Below are positions 6,051 to 16,400 of a stretch of DNA of 23,494 nucleotides, in pieces. How positions within the stretch are numbered: position 1 is the stretch's first letter; the number at the start of each line of letters is the position of its first letter. Source of the stretch: JALYXS01 sp051003795 (GTDB taxonomy: Bacteria > Acidobacteriota > Terriglobia > Bryobacterales > Bryobacteraceae); NCBI GenBank assembly GCA_051003795.1, contig JBPCKZ010000232.1, positions 1 to 23,494 on the forward strand. Direction: 5' to 3'. Both the position numbers and the translations under genes were made by a program. The notes below the pieces were generated by a model. It did not search any database and had not been told where the DNA came from. It was given only the letters and a program-made list of their open reading frames with translations.

Positions 6051-8495
6051 ATGGCGAAAAAACAGAGCCTGGTCGTGATCGGCAATGGAATGGCCGGAGC
6101 TCGGGTGGTCGAAGAAATCCTCCAACGTGGCGGCCGCGATCAGTTCCACATCAGCATGTTCGGCGATGAGCCGTTCGGGAACTACAACCGAATCCTACTC
6201 TCGAACGTTTTGAACGGTAGCCAGGAAGAAAGCGAAATATACCTCAATCCGCTCGCCTGGTACAGCGAAAACCAGATCACGCTCCATGCGGGCGTGCTCG
6301 CGGAATCGATCCAGCGCCGGGCAAAGTTGGTCACTGGATGGGACGGCACGGGCGAGTTATACGACAAGCTGATCGTCGCCACGGGCAGCCGTCCGTACAT
6401 TCCGCCGATCCACGGACTGGTGCTGCCCGACGGACAATATAAACCCGGCGTGTTCGTCTTTCGCACACTCGAGGACTGCCGTGAGATCTCCGGGTACGCG
6501 CGGGGCCGGGGGCGCGCGGCGGTGATCGGCGGAGGATTGCTCGGCCTCGAAGCGGCGCGCGGCTTGCAGAATTTCGGTCTGGAAGTGGAGGTGATTCATC
6601 GCAGCACTTTCTTGATGAATATGCAGCTCGATGCGGCGGCCGGCGCGATCTTGAAGACCACGATCGAGCAGATGGGCATGACGGTTCATCTGACCAAGAT
6701 GACCACGTCCGTGCTCGGCGAGGAGCGTGTCACCGGGATCGCGTTCGCCGAAGGACCTCCGATCGAGTGCGACATGATCGTGATCGCCACCGGGATCATC
6801 CCCAACGCGGAGATCGCCGGGCGCTGCGGCCTCACCGTGGAGCGCGGGATCGTCGTCGACAACCAGATGCGTTCGATCGACGACCGGAACATCTACGCGG
6901 TCGGGGAGTGCGCGCAGCATCGCGGGCAGGTGTACGGCTTGGTCGCGCCCCTCTGGGAACAGGCCAAGGTCCTGGCGGACCACATTACCGGACATAACCC
7001 GGCAGCCGCCTATCACGGCTCGAAGGTGGCGACGAAGCTGAAGGTCATGGGCGTCGAGATGGCCTCGATGGGCATCACCGAGCCCTCGCACGAGCAGGAC
7101 GAAGTCGTGCAATTTACCGAGCCGCGTAAAGGCACCTACAAGAAGCTGATCATTCGCGACGGACGCCTGATCGGCGGCATTCTCCTGGGCGACATCAGCA
7201 AGGCTGCGTACCTGATGCAAGCTTTCGATCGCGGCACGCCGCTCCCCGAAGAGCGACTGACCCTCCTATTCGATATCGGAGCGCCCGCCCAAGCGATTAC
7301 GCTCGACGAGATGCCCGCGGATGCGCAGGTTTGCAATTGCAACGGCGTTAGCAAAGGCGCGATCGCCTCTTGCGTAAAGGCGGGAAAGCGAAGCGCCAAG
7401 TCGGTGATGGAAGCGACGCGCGCCGGCATGGGCTGCGGCTCGTGCAAGAGCCTGGTTTCGGAGATCGTGGAATGGGCCGCCGGCGGCGAGATCGAGGAAG
7501 ACCCGTCGGTGCACTACTACGTGCCCGGCATTCCGCTGACGAAACCCGAGCTGATCCGGGCGTGCCGCGAGAGGCGGCTGAAATCCGTCTCCGCCGTATT
7601 CCGCGAACTGGCCGGCGGCAAAGAGGACCCCGCCAGCAAACCCGGTCTGGCTTCGCTTCTCTCGACGATCTGGCCGAAGGAGTACGAGGACGAGCGGGAT
7701 GCCAGGTTCATCAATGATCGCGTCCACGCCAACATCCAAAGGGACGGAACGTTTTCGGTGATCCCGCAGATCGCCGGGGGCGTGACGACTCCCGCGCAAT
7801 TGCGGCGCATCGCGGACGTAGCGGAAAAGTACAACGTCCCCATGGTGAAGCTCACCGGCGGCCAGCGCATCGATCTGCTCGGCGTAAAGAAGGAAGACCT
7901 TCCCAACGTTTGGCGTGACCTGGACATGCCCTCGGGCCACGCTTACGGGAAGCGCTACCGCACCTGCAAAAGCTGCGTGGGCACCGAGTTCTGCCGCTTC
8001 GGCGTAGGCGATAGCACCTCGCTCGCGATCAAGATCGAGCAGTATCTACAGGGAATCGACAGCCCGGGCAAACTAAAGCTCGCGACAGCGGGCTGCCCGC
8101 GGAACTGTTCCGAAGCGATGGTGAAAGATATCGGCGCGGTCGCGATCGAAGGCGGCCGATGGGAGATCTACGTAGGCGGAGCGGCGGGGGCGCATGTGCG
8201 CAAGGGCGACATCCTTTGCGTGGTGAACAGCCACGAAGAGACGCTACGGATGACCGCGCGATTTATCCAGTACTATCGCGAGAACGCCAAGTATCTGGAG
8301 CGCACATACGGATTCGTCGAGCGCGTGGGCATCGCGCGGATTTGCGCCGTGGTAGTGGCGGACAGCGAGGGAATTGCGGATCGCCTGGACCGTGCGATTC
8401 AGGATAGCGTCGCCTCGTATCGCGACCCGTGGCGGGAAGCTTACGCTCCGGCTACTCCCAACCAGTTCGCTTCGCTGCTGCCGGTGCTGCAATGA
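6051..8495 (+). CDS. nirB: Assimilatory nitrite reductase [NAD(P)H] large subunit
   Basis: This 814-aa cytoplasmic siroheme enzyme reduces nitrite to ammonium. Domain order: an N-terminal FAD/NAD(P)H oxidoreductase with GNGMAG (11-16), a second GGGLLG dinucleotide fold near 162-167 and a C-terminal FAD motif (IYAVGEC); a BFD-like [2Fe-2S] domain with Cys428, Cys430, Cys462 and Cys465; then the sulfite/nitrite reductase ferredoxin-like half and the siroheme-[4Fe-4S] half. The coupled cluster is bound by Cys642-x5-Cys648 and Cys682-x3-Cys686 (GCPRNCSEA). Length is typical of bacterial NirB. The start is 3 bp after the preceding small gene, and the stop overlaps the nirD start as ATGA. All cofactor ligands are intact, so it should be active. 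Confidence 0.96.
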   Translation: MAKKQSLVVIGNGMAGARVVEEILQRGGRDQFHISMFGDEPFGNYNRILLSNVLNGSQEESEIYLNPLAWYSENQITLHAGVLAESIQRRAKLVTGWDGTGELYDKLIVATGSRPYIPPIHGLVLPDGQYKPGVFVFRTLEDCREISGYARGRGRAAVIGGGLLGLEAARGLQNFGLEVEVIHRSTFLMNMQLDAAAGAILKTTIEQMGMTVHLTKMTTSVLGEERVTGIAFAEGPPIECDMIVIATGIIPNAEIAGRCGLTVERGIVVDNQMRSIDDRNIYAVGECAQHRGQVYGLVAPLWEQAKVLADHITGHNPAAAYHGSKVATKLKVMGVEMASMGITEPSHEQDEVVQFTEPRKGTYKKLIIRDGRLIGGILLGDISKAAYLMQAFDRGTPLPEERLTLLFDIGAPAQAITLDEMPADAQVCNCNGVSKGAIASCVKAGKRSAKSVMEATRAGMGCGSCKSLVSEIVEWAAGGEIEEDPSVHYYVPGIPLTKPELIRACRERRLKSVSAVFRELAGGKEDPASKPGLASLLSTIWPKEYEDERDARFINDRVHANIQRDGTFSVIPQIAGGVTTPAQLRRIADVAEKYNVPMVKLTGGQRIDLLGVKKEDLPNVWRDLDMPSGHAYGKRYRTCKSCVGTEFCRFGVGDSTSLAIKIEQYLQGIDSPGKLKLATAGCPRNCSEAMVKDIGAVAIEGGRWEIYVGGAAGAHVRKGDILCVVNSHEETLRMTARFIQYYRENAKYLERTYGFVERVGIARICAVVVADSEGIADRLDRAIQDSVASYRDPWREAYAPATPNQFASLLPVLQ

Positions 8496-8815
8496 CGCAG
8501 ATCGATCGGGAAATCGTAGCGGGCACTCTCGACGCCATCCCGCCGGGAGAGGGACGCGCCTTCGACACCGGTTCGGAACGGATCGCCATCTTCCATACGC
8601 GCGCGGGCGCAGTCTTCGCGGTACAGGCGGCTTGCCCCCACCTCGGCGGACCGCTCGCCGACGGATTGGTGGGGGGGACCACTCTGATCTGCCCGCTGCA
8701 CTCGTGGAAGTTCGACCTTTCGACCGGCGAGGCGCTGATGGGGTCCTGCGGGCTGAAAACCTATCCGGTGCGCCTCGACGAAGGGGGCCGAATGGTGGTG
8801 ACGCTGAGTTCCTAG
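8492..8815 (+). CDS. nirD: Nitrite reductase small subunit (Rieske-type)
   Basis: This 107-aa protein has a Rieske [2Fe-2S] fold with both ligand pairs: Cys48-x-His50 (CPHLGGPL) and Cys67-x2-His70 (CPLHSWKF). It is the small partner of NirB. Some NirD proteins lack the cluster ligands, but here all four are present. The ATG at 8492 overlaps the nirB stop (ATGA), which decides the start over an in-frame upstream codon at 8429 that would lie inside nirB. It is the last gene of the nitrate operon. Its TAG stop lies in a CTAG shared with the stop of the convergent metallopeptidase gene, so no intergenic terminator is possible. Confidence 0.93.
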   Translation: MTQIDREIVAGTLDAIPPGEGRAFDTGSERIAIFHTRAGAVFAVQAACPHLGGPLADGLVGGTTLICPLHSWKFDLSTGEALMGSCGLKTYPVRLDEGGRMVVTLSS

Positions 8816-10008
8816 GAAGACGGCTGCGTGCCGCATTGCGGGCTGGCCTCACAAACCACCAGATGAATGAAGTGGAGTTTGGTGACGGTCGCTCGCGGCA
8901 ACGCAAACGGATAAAAGTCAGGCTGTCCCATGCTTCGGCAAAGTTCGTTCATGACAGCAGTCAGTTTCAGCCACGAGTTGATAAAAGACAGAAAGCGTTC
9001 GGAGTCCGCCCGCTGAGAATCGCACAGCGTCTCCGGTCCGAAGCAGTCGAACGGCATGGCGATGTTCTCCGGTGCGATGCCGAAACTCATTGCCGTTCCG
9101 AGCGTGTCCACCATGTGCATGTAGTGCGCCCACGTCTCCGCCCAGTCTTCCCACGGATGGATGCTTGCGTAAGCGCTAACGTACCGTTTCGGCCAGCCCG
9201 GCTCAGGACCCTCCCGGTAATTCTTCCGCAGAGCTGCATCGTAGTCCGGCCGCTCATCTCCGAACAGCGCCCGGTATCGATCGAGCCAATGTGTGTTCGC
9301 TATCAGCCGGTCCCAATAGTAATGCCCGGCCTCATGGCGGAAGTGGCCGACCAGAGTGCGGTAAGGCTCATGCATCGACGTCCGCATCTGTTCCCGCTTT
9401 ACGTGATCGGCTTCCTCGATATTTAACGTGATCAGACCATTGTCATGGCCCGTCAGCACCGGCGGACCGCTTCGGGCCGGCCGGAGAAAGTCGAATGCGA
9501 GACCCGGGCGAGCGTCTTCGCCGGAACGGGCGGCGAGCGGCAAACCAAGCGCGACCAGCACGGAGATTACGCGCCGTTTGGCATCCTCGATGCGTCCCCA
9601 AAGCACGGCGTTCTCCGGGACGGACAAATCGGGAATCGTTCGATTCAGCCGGCACGACAGGCAGTACGGTTGCACGTTCCGCTCGGGGAGATCGACCGCG
9701 ACCAGCCAATTGCAAGCCGCGGCGGTATTGGCGTTGGCGCATCGCCGGTAAACGGTGCGGTGGTTGAGCGGGACATGCGGACCCGCCAACTCCCACGTAT
9801 CCGGCTCCCGGCCGGGCGCAAGAGAAAATACCTTTCCGAGGTGCGGTTCATACCCGAGCGGCGTATCGCAATACAGGCAGTGGCTATTACGAAAGAAGAT
9901 GGCGCGGCCACATCGGCAGCCGTATGACCGCTGCAGCGCCGACAGAGTATAGAAGACGGAATCGGTTCCGCGCTGCTGAGCTTCCAGTTCGTCCAGCAAG
10001 AATTTCAT
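8812..10008 (-). CDS. Putative zinc-binding metallopeptidase (Peptidase_Mx / DUF2248-like)
   Basis: This 398-aa protein has an N-terminal zinc ribbon (Cys31, Cys33, Cys44, Cys47), a second Cys set (90, 99, 116, 119; PYCLSCRLN) and a C-terminal domain with HEAGH at 225-229 (HFRHEAGHYYW), the HExxH zinc site of metallopeptidases. Downstream, SIHPWEDWAETWAHY offers acidic residues (Glu287, Glu291) as a third ligand. This pattern matches the putative zinc-binding peptidase family PF15887, known to me only from sequence. The ATG at 10008 is preferred over a TTG at 10023. It is the last gene of the minus-strand block, 56 bp after the transglutaminase, which suggests it cleaves a product of that pathway. 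Its stop overlaps the nirD stop. Confidence 0.82.
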   Translation of the reverse strand: MKFLLDELEAQQRGTDSVFYTLSALQRSYGCRCGRAIFFRNSHCLYCDTPLGYEPHLGKVFSLAPGREPDTWELAGPHVPLNHRTVYRRCANANTAAACNWLVAVDLPERNVQPYCLSCRLNRTIPDLSVPENAVLWGRIEDAKRRVISVLVALGLPLAARSGEDARPGLAFDFLRPARSGPPVLTGHDNGLITLNIEEADHVKREQMRTSMHEPYRTLVGHFRHEAGHYYWDRLIANTHWLDRYRALFGDERPDYDAALRKNYREGPEPGWPKRYVSAYASIHPWEDWAETWAHYMHMVDTLGTAMSFGIAPENIAMPFDCFGPETLCDSQRADSERFLSFINSWLKLTAVMNELCRSMGQPDFYPFALPRATVTKLHFIHLVVCEASPQCGTQPSS

Positions 10009-10064
10009 GTGAACGCGGTCCAAACCTTTTTAGGAGAGACTCGGCAGTTTAGATACCAAAACGT

Positions 10065-10940
10065 TCAAGCGTCTATCGGCTCCACATCCACGGCTACTTT
10101 AAGCGTATGTTCCCGCCCTCCCAGGATAAGCCCGCGGAGGGGGCTTACATCACCGTAGTCCCGGCCCCAGGCCAGCATCACGTGGTTATAAGAAGGGACG
10201 AGATTGTTTGTCGGATCGACATCCAGCCATCCAATCCCCGGACAGAAGGCCGATAGCCAGGCATGTGACACATCGCCACCCACCAACCTCGGGCGGCCCG
10301 GCGGCGGGCATGTTCGCAAATATCCGCTCACATAGCGGGCCGGAAGATTCAACGAGCGCAGGCAGGCAATCTGCAGGTGCGCGAAATCCTGGCACACGCC
10401 GCGCCGGGTCCGAAGGACCTGCTCGGGAGCCGTTCGCACGCTGGTCGCTTTGGAGTCGAATCGAAACTCCTTGTGAATGCGCGCGGTAAGGTCGAGCAGC
10501 GCCTCCGCCAAGTGCCGTCCCGGTTGGAACGACGGAGCGGCGTACGAGGCGAACTCAGCGCTGGGCCGGATTCGGGGCGATGGGAAAACGAACTGGTACG
10601 CTTCGAGCGATGCCGGGCTGCGATCCCGGGGCAAACTTGTTGCGACCTCATCCCACGCGAGGGACTGCTCCGGCGCAAGCCGCTCGTGTTCGTCGATCGC
10701 CACTTCGCTACGCGCTTCCACCACGAGCCGCTTGTGGGGTCCCTGAACCGTAAAGAAGGTAAGTCGATTTCCGAAATAATCGACGCGCTGATGAGAGGTG
10801 GCGCGAGGCGTTATGCGGAGTTCGTTTCGCATACACCGATGGTTCGGAAGATTTCTAGGCGTGAGACACGCCACGTGGTCTCCAAAGGCCACGGGGGCCG
10901 CATAGTTGTATGTCGTCTTATGAATGATTCGATAGGTCAT
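10065..10940 (-). CDS. Transglutaminase-like cysteine peptidase
   Basis: This 291-aa protein has the bacterial transglutaminase N-terminal beta domain (about 1-90, starting MTYRIIHKTTYNY) followed by a papain-like transglutaminase core. The catalytic triad is visible as Cys183 (GVCQDFAH), His226 (DVSHAWLS) and Asp242 (LDVDPTNN). No signal peptide is seen, so it should act in the cytoplasm, probably as a peptidase or amide hydrolase/transferase rather than a cross-linking enzyme. The start overlaps the stop of the ATP-grasp-alpha-E gene by 4 bp (ATGA), so the two are translationally coupled. Such proteins routinely accompany DUF2126, ATP-grasp and alpha-E genes. Confidence 0.9.
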   Translation of the reverse strand: MTYRIIHKTTYNYAAPVAFGDHVACLTPRNLPNHRCMRNELRITPRATSHQRVDYFGNRLTFFTVQGPHKRLVVEARSEVAIDEHERLAPEQSLAWDEVATSLPRDRSPASLEAYQFVFPSPRIRPSAEFASYAAPSFQPGRHLAEALLDLTARIHKEFRFDSKATSVRTAPEQVLRTRRGVCQDFAHLQIACLRSLNLPARYVSGYLRTCPPPGRPRLVGGDVSHAWLSAFCPGIGWLDVDPTNNLVPSYNHVMLAWGRDYGDVSPLRGLILGGREHTLKVAVDVEPIDA

Positions 10941-13429
10941 TCGCCGATCGTGACCGGCAACGTGCGGGCGTGGTTGAAGTACATGTTCGACAGATTATTC
11001 GACCAGGAAGGAAGAAAGTCCTCCAATTCTCTCAGCGCGCGCTTCAGGCGCGAGCGCTCGGGAGAATCGCCCGCCGCGTCAGCCGCGCCCGGCAGCGGGT
11101 AATTTAATGCTTGCAGATCGAAACCCCGCAGCAACTTTACCGCGTTCTGGATGCTTCGCAGATCGTCGGGGATGTGGCGCGGAAGCTTCGAATATAAATC
11201 TGCAACATGACTCAACTGAAAGTCCAGCGATCGCGGGTTCGTTGCGTCCATCATCAAGACGTCCAGTACGGCCGCCGGCTGCAGAGTCGTGTAATAGCGG
11301 GAGCGGTAGGTCATGGAGCTGTCGGCCACCTCCAGCAAATAGTCCAGGAGCGGCCAATCCGCCTCGGCAAAGGATCCGGTGAGCTCTCGCATTTGTCTCG
11401 CGGAATAGATGGCGCGCTCGAGCCGGCGTCCCAGACTCATGAATAACCAGCCGGGGCCGCGCGTTATATTATCGCGCTCCATGCCGGAAAACGACGACAG
11501 CAACTCGAGACATCCGCTCAGCACCGCGGAGTACTCCACAAACAACGTGTATTTTTCGATATGCGCGCACTCGGCGAACTGGCCGATGAGCCGTATCATA
11601 TCGGACGACAGACGGTCGCGGACTGTCCCACCTACGCGGGTAAGCTCATCCAGAGTGCAAGACAAACTGTCCGGCCGCTTGGTATCGCTCATCAGCGAAA
11701 TGAATTCCTGCTCGAGCTCGATTTGGGCAGGCGGCCTCTTCTTCGGCAGTTTACCGTGCCGGGACTCGAAACAACCGTGAAGACGGACGAGGCAGCCAAG
11801 TTCCGCGGGATCGGCCCGTCTCACCCGGCCGAGAGCGGTGCGGAGCAGACGCGCCGTGTTTTCCGCGCGCTCGGCATACCGCCCGAGCCAGAACAGATTA
11901 TCCGCAGCCCGGCTGGGCAGATCCGCCGGCGCGCGGCGCAGTTCGACCGGCTGATCGCGTGGACGCAATAAACTGAACGTGTCCACCGGACCGTCCCAAA
12001 GGACCCACGCATCCTTGCTGTAACCGCCCTTCTGCATGGAGACAACGGGCCCCTCTGAACCGGCAACGCGCACCAAGCCGCCTGGCATGGCAATCCACCC
12101 CGCCGCGGTATTCAGGGCGTACGCCCGCAGAACAAGGCTGCGCGGCAGCAGGCGTCCGTTGTCCCAAACGGGCGCGGTAGATAGAGCGACTTGTTCCTGC
12201 GCTACATACTCATACGGCTTTCCACGAAGCTGTTCGGCAAGGCTGCGCTTCTCGGCTGTCGCGAGTTGCGCCCCGAACACAGGCTCCATCCCGCGAGAGG
12301 GGAACGCCGGTTTGACGACCACGCCCTCGAGGTGGTCCAGTACCCAGTTGAGCGCATAATCCTGTCCGCACCACCAGGTCGCGACTGACGGTAGCTTCAG
12401 GCGCTCTCCCAGCAGATGCCTCGCCAAGCCGGGCAGAAAGGGCATGGTGGCAGCCGTTTCAATGAGACCGCTCCCTAGCGCGTTCGCAACCCTGACGTTT
12501 CCCGCGATGACTGCGTCCACCAGCCCGGGAACTCCCAGGAACGAGTCGCCGCGCAATTCGAGCGGATCGCAGAAGCTATCGTCCACGCGCCGCAAGATTA
12601 CGTTGACCTGGCGCAGGCCTTCCACGGTCTTCAGGTAGACGCGCCTGTCGCGAACCGTAAGATCTCCGCCTACAACAAGCGTGAACCCGAGGTAACGCGC
12701 CAGATAAGAATGCTCGAAGTATGTCTCGTTCAAGGGACCTGGCGTCAGTATTACAATGCGGGGACGATCGCACGCCGCGAGGCTGGCCAGAGCGTCACGT
12801 TGGGCGCGGAAGAATTGCGCCAGTCTCCGCACGTTCGAACCGCGGAAGAGATCCGGAAGCGCATCCGCCACGATAATGCGATTCTCCAAAGCATAACCCG
12901 CTCCGGATGGCGCCTGCGTGCGGTCGGCAAGCACCCACCATTGGCCGTCGGGTGAGCGGGCGAGGTCCACGGCGATCAAGTGAAGAAAGCTTCCCTGGGG
13001 AAGGCCTATGCCCGCCACGGGGCGGAGAAACTCCGGATTTGCGAAAAGAAGCTCCGGCGGCACATGCCCATCCCTCACCAGCCTCCGCGGTCCATAAAGG
13101 TCCGCCAGCATCAGTTCAAGCAGTTGAGCGCGTTGAACGATCCCGGCCTCGATCGATCTCCATTCGTCCGCCGCGATGGGCAGAGGGATGAGATCGAGCC
13201 GCCAGGGACGATTGGCACCGAGGGCGTCGCCGTAGACGTTATAGGTGACGCCGTTTTCCTGGATGCGCCGCTCGGCCCTTGCCCAGCGCTTCGCGAGTTC
13301 CACCGACCCGATCGCCTGAAGCGACTCGAGCAGGCCAGTCCAGTGGGGCCGAGGTCTTGTGCCGTCCGCGGACAGCTCATCATAAACAGCCGGATCTCCG
13401 AGGGACGCTTGAAAAAGATCCGCGATCAT
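10937..13429 (-). CDS. Circularly permuted ATP-grasp fused to alpha-E domain
   Basis: This 830-aa protein joins two modules that many genomes encode separately. Residues about 1-485 are a circularly permuted type 2 ATP-grasp ligase (DUF404/DUF407), with NGVTYNVYGD (59-68), LADRTQAPSGAGYALENR (168-185), RRVDDSFCDPLELRGDSFLG (280-299) and VVKPAF (371-376). Residues about 505-825 are the all-helical alpha-E domain (DUF403), starting SRAADNLFWLGRYAERAENT. ATP-grasp enzymes of this kind are predicted to form peptide or amide bonds; alpha-E is thought to be an accessory or recognition domain. The start overlaps the DUF2126 stop by 4 bp and the stop overlaps the transglutaminase start by 4 bp, which ties three genes into one coupled set. 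Confidence 0.92.
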   Translation of the reverse strand: MIADLFQASLGDPAVYDELSADGTRPRPHWTGLLESLQAIGSVELAKRWARAERRIQENGVTYNVYGDALGANRPWRLDLIPLPIAADEWRSIEAGIVQRAQLLELMLADLYGPRRLVRDGHVPPELLFANPEFLRPVAGIGLPQGSFLHLIAVDLARSPDGQWWVLADRTQAPSGAGYALENRIIVADALPDLFRGSNVRRLAQFFRAQRDALASLAACDRPRIVILTPGPLNETYFEHSYLARYLGFTLVVGGDLTVRDRRVYLKTVEGLRQVNVILRRVDDSFCDPLELRGDSFLGVPGLVDAVIAGNVRVANALGSGLIETAATMPFLPGLARHLLGERLKLPSVATWWCGQDYALNWVLDHLEGVVVKPAFPSRGMEPVFGAQLATAEKRSLAEQLRGKPYEYVAQEQVALSTAPVWDNGRLLPRSLVLRAYALNTAAGWIAMPGGLVRVAGSEGPVVSMQKGGYSKDAWVLWDGPVDTFSLLRPRDQPVELRRAPADLPSRAADNLFWLGRYAERAENTARLLRTALGRVRRADPAELGCLVRLHGCFESRHGKLPKKRPPAQIELEQEFISLMSDTKRPDSLSCTLDELTRVGGTVRDRLSSDMIRLIGQFAECAHIEKYTLFVEYSAVLSGCLELLSSFSGMERDNITRGPGWLFMSLGRRLERAIYSARQMRELTGSFAEADWPLLDYLLEVADSSMTYRSRYYTTLQPAAVLDVLMMDATNPRSLDFQLSHVADLYSKLPRHIPDDLRSIQNAVKLLRGFDLQALNYPLPGAADAAGDSPERSRLKRALRELEDFLPSWSNNLSNMYFNHARTLPVTIGE

Positions 13430-16400
13430 GAAGGCGGCGCCGCGCCGGCCGGCGGTTTCTTCCCCGATCCGCGCCAGCGCAGGTCCAGAGTCATTGGGAA
13501 ACTCGGGTTAAGATCTTCCTCGGAAACATTCAGATGACCGGGCGTGTGGCCGTGATTCTGGAACCGCTCCGAACGGCGGCTTTCCGCTTCGGCGGCATTA
13601 ACGGGTCGAGAACTGTAGGTACGGCCTCCGGGATGCCGCACATGATAGGTACAACCTCCGACCGACCGCTCGTTCCATCGGTCGACAACATCGAACACCA
13701 GCGGAGCGTGCACGGGGATTGTGGGATGCAGGCACGAAGCGGGCTTCCACGCGCGAAAGCGCACTCCGGCCACCGCCTGTCCGGGCTTGCCCGTCGGATG
13801 CAGCGGAATCTTGCGCCCGTTACATGTAACGGCGTAACGCTCCGTCAATCCCGATACTCTTACTTGCAACCGTTCGAGCGAAGAGTCCACACTACGTACA
13901 GTAGCGCCTCCATTGGCTTCCTCTCCGAGCACATGCCACGGCTCGAGCGCCTGCCGTAACTCGAGATGAATGCCGTCGACTGAAATGGAACCGATGGCGG
14001 GAAAACGAAATTCGAGGTGGGGGCGAAACCATTGCCGCTCGAAATCGTAACCGGCTCGTTGCAGGAACGATATTACTTCGTGGAAATCCTGCTCGGCGAA
14101 ATGCGGCAGCAGAAAACGATCGTGCAGCGCTGTCCCCCAATGAACCAGTTTGCCTTCATACGGGCGCCTCCAGAACGCGGCTACTAAAGCCCGGATCAGC
14201 AGCAGTTCGGCGAGACCCATCCTGAGGTGCGGAGCCATCTCGAACGCTCGAAGCTCCAGCAAGCCGAGCCGCGAACCGGAGCCTTCCGGCGGATATAGTT
14301 TGTCGATGCAAAACTCGGCTCGGTGTGTGTTGCCGGTCATATCGACCAGCAGATTCCGGAATAATCGATCCACGAGCCAGGGCGGACACTCGCTCGATGG
14401 AAGTTGATCGAACGCGATTTCGAGCTCATACAAAGCGTCCATGCGAGCCTCGTCCACGCGTGGATATTGGCTGGTCGGCCCTATAAAAGAGCCGGAAAAT
14501 AGAAATGACAGCGACGGGTGATTCTGCCAGAAAGCCACCATGCTACGCAGCAGATCGGGCCGGCGCAGCAGTGGACTGTCCGACGGGGTTGGTCCGCCGA
14601 GCACGATGTGATTCCCTCCGCCCGTCGCGGTGCGCCGCCCGTCATACATGAACTTTTCCGCGGTCAGGCGCGTGCCGCGCGCGTGGTCGAAGACCAGCGT
14701 GTTGATTTCCCGTAGTTCATCCCAACTGCTTGCCGGAGGGAGGTTCACCTCAATCACACCGGGATCCGGCGTCACGCTGAAGGATTTCAAACGCGGATCG
14801 GAAGGTGGTGCATATCCCTCGAGCCAGACAGGCTGGTTGCGGTACAGGCACGTGTCCTCGACAGCCGCAAGCAGATCGAGATAGTCCGGCAGCTTCGGCG
14901 TGTAAGGCAGGAACACATGCAACCGGCCTTCGCGAGCTTCCACGCATAATGCGGGCCGCACCAGCGATTTCGTGGACTCACCGCCGATGGGCGCGGCCGG
15001 TAAGGGATCGCCCTCGGGTCTGGCTTCGAAGAGATCCATGCGCGGACCCTCGCGCGGCGGCAGGCGCTCCCGATCGGCCAAAGGATCGCTCTCGTATTCG
15101 TACTCGATATCGTCCGGCGCAACCCACGGTAGGGCGTCGAGAGGCAGTCGATAGCCGGCCGGCGAATCGCCTTGGATGAGCAACAAGCGTTCCCGGCGTA
15201 AAAACCATGGCTCGCTCGACCAGTAGAGCCTGCCCCCATGCCGGCGCCGCCGAATGGGAAGCACATACCCAACCGGTTCCGCCAAACCGCGCTCGAAGAC
15301 GCGCGCCAGCTCTTCTCGTTCGCGCGCATTCGCCAATTTGAAGTCCACTACGCCCACATTGATGGGAAGGCTCCTTTCTTTCCATAAATAATAGAAAGCA
15401 TCCTCGTAGGCAGGGAGGATGTTGCCGGCGCCGACCTGGAGACGGCGTGTGAGTGCCTCCATGAACGCAAGCGCGCCGGCAGCGCCGAGTTCGTAATCGT
15501 GGTCTTCTCGCGCGATAAAATCACCGCGCTCCCACACCGGAATGCCGTCGGCCCGCCAGTAGCAACTGAGCGCCCATCGCGGCAAAACTTCACCGGGATA
15601 CCACTTGCCCTGGCCAAAATGCAGGAGGGCCCCTGGCGCCATCTTCTCCTGAATTCCGCGAATCAGGGTCACGGCGCGGTTGCGCTTCAACGCGCCCATT
15701 GCGTCACCGTTCCACTGCGGGCTCTCCGGTTCGTCTAGACCCACAAATGTAGGCTCACCACCCATAGTCAGGCGCACATCTCCGGCCGCCAGGTCGGCAT
15801 CCACTGCATGCGCGAGTTGTTCGATCCGGCTCCACTGCTCCTCCGTGTAGGGACTGCTCACGGGTGGCGCTTCTTTCAGCCGGCGCACCGACATCGAGTA
15901 GCTGAACTCAACCCCGGAGCGCTCGACGGAACCCGTGATGGGCGCCGCATCCGAAGCCTCGGGCGCACATGCGAGAGGGATGTGGCCTTCGGCGGCAAGC
16001 AGACCCGAAGTGGGATCGAAGCCAATCCAGCCCGCTCCTGGCAAATAGACTTCCGCCCATGCATGCAGATCGAACGAATCCTTCGAGGCTGCGGCCGGCG
16101 CATCGGGCGCCAGTTGGATCAGGTAGCCTGAGACGAAGCGTGCCGCCAATCCAAGGTGCCGCAGGATCTCGACCAGCAACCAGGCGGAGTCGCGGCACGA
16201 ACCAGTGCGCTGGCCCAGGCTCTCCTCGCAGCTTTGAATGCCGGGCTCGAACCGCACGACATAGCCGATCTCATCCCGCACCTGCCGGTTCAGATCTACC
16301 AGAAAGCCGAGAGTGGGACGCGTTTCACGTGGCACGCTATCGAGAAAGCGCTGCAGCAGCGGGCCGGCGGGCTGCGAAGAACGATACCGCTCCAGATCGC

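Noticed and set aside
6357..7220. Minus-strand 287-aa open frame inside nirB
   Set aside because: His/Asp/Arg-rich antisense shadow; nirB is intact with all cofactor ligands on the plus strand.
8374..9426. Plus-strand 350-aa open frame across the nirD/peptidase junction
   Set aside because: It runs through nirD in another frame and antisense through the peptidase; no domain pattern, and both real genes are well supported.
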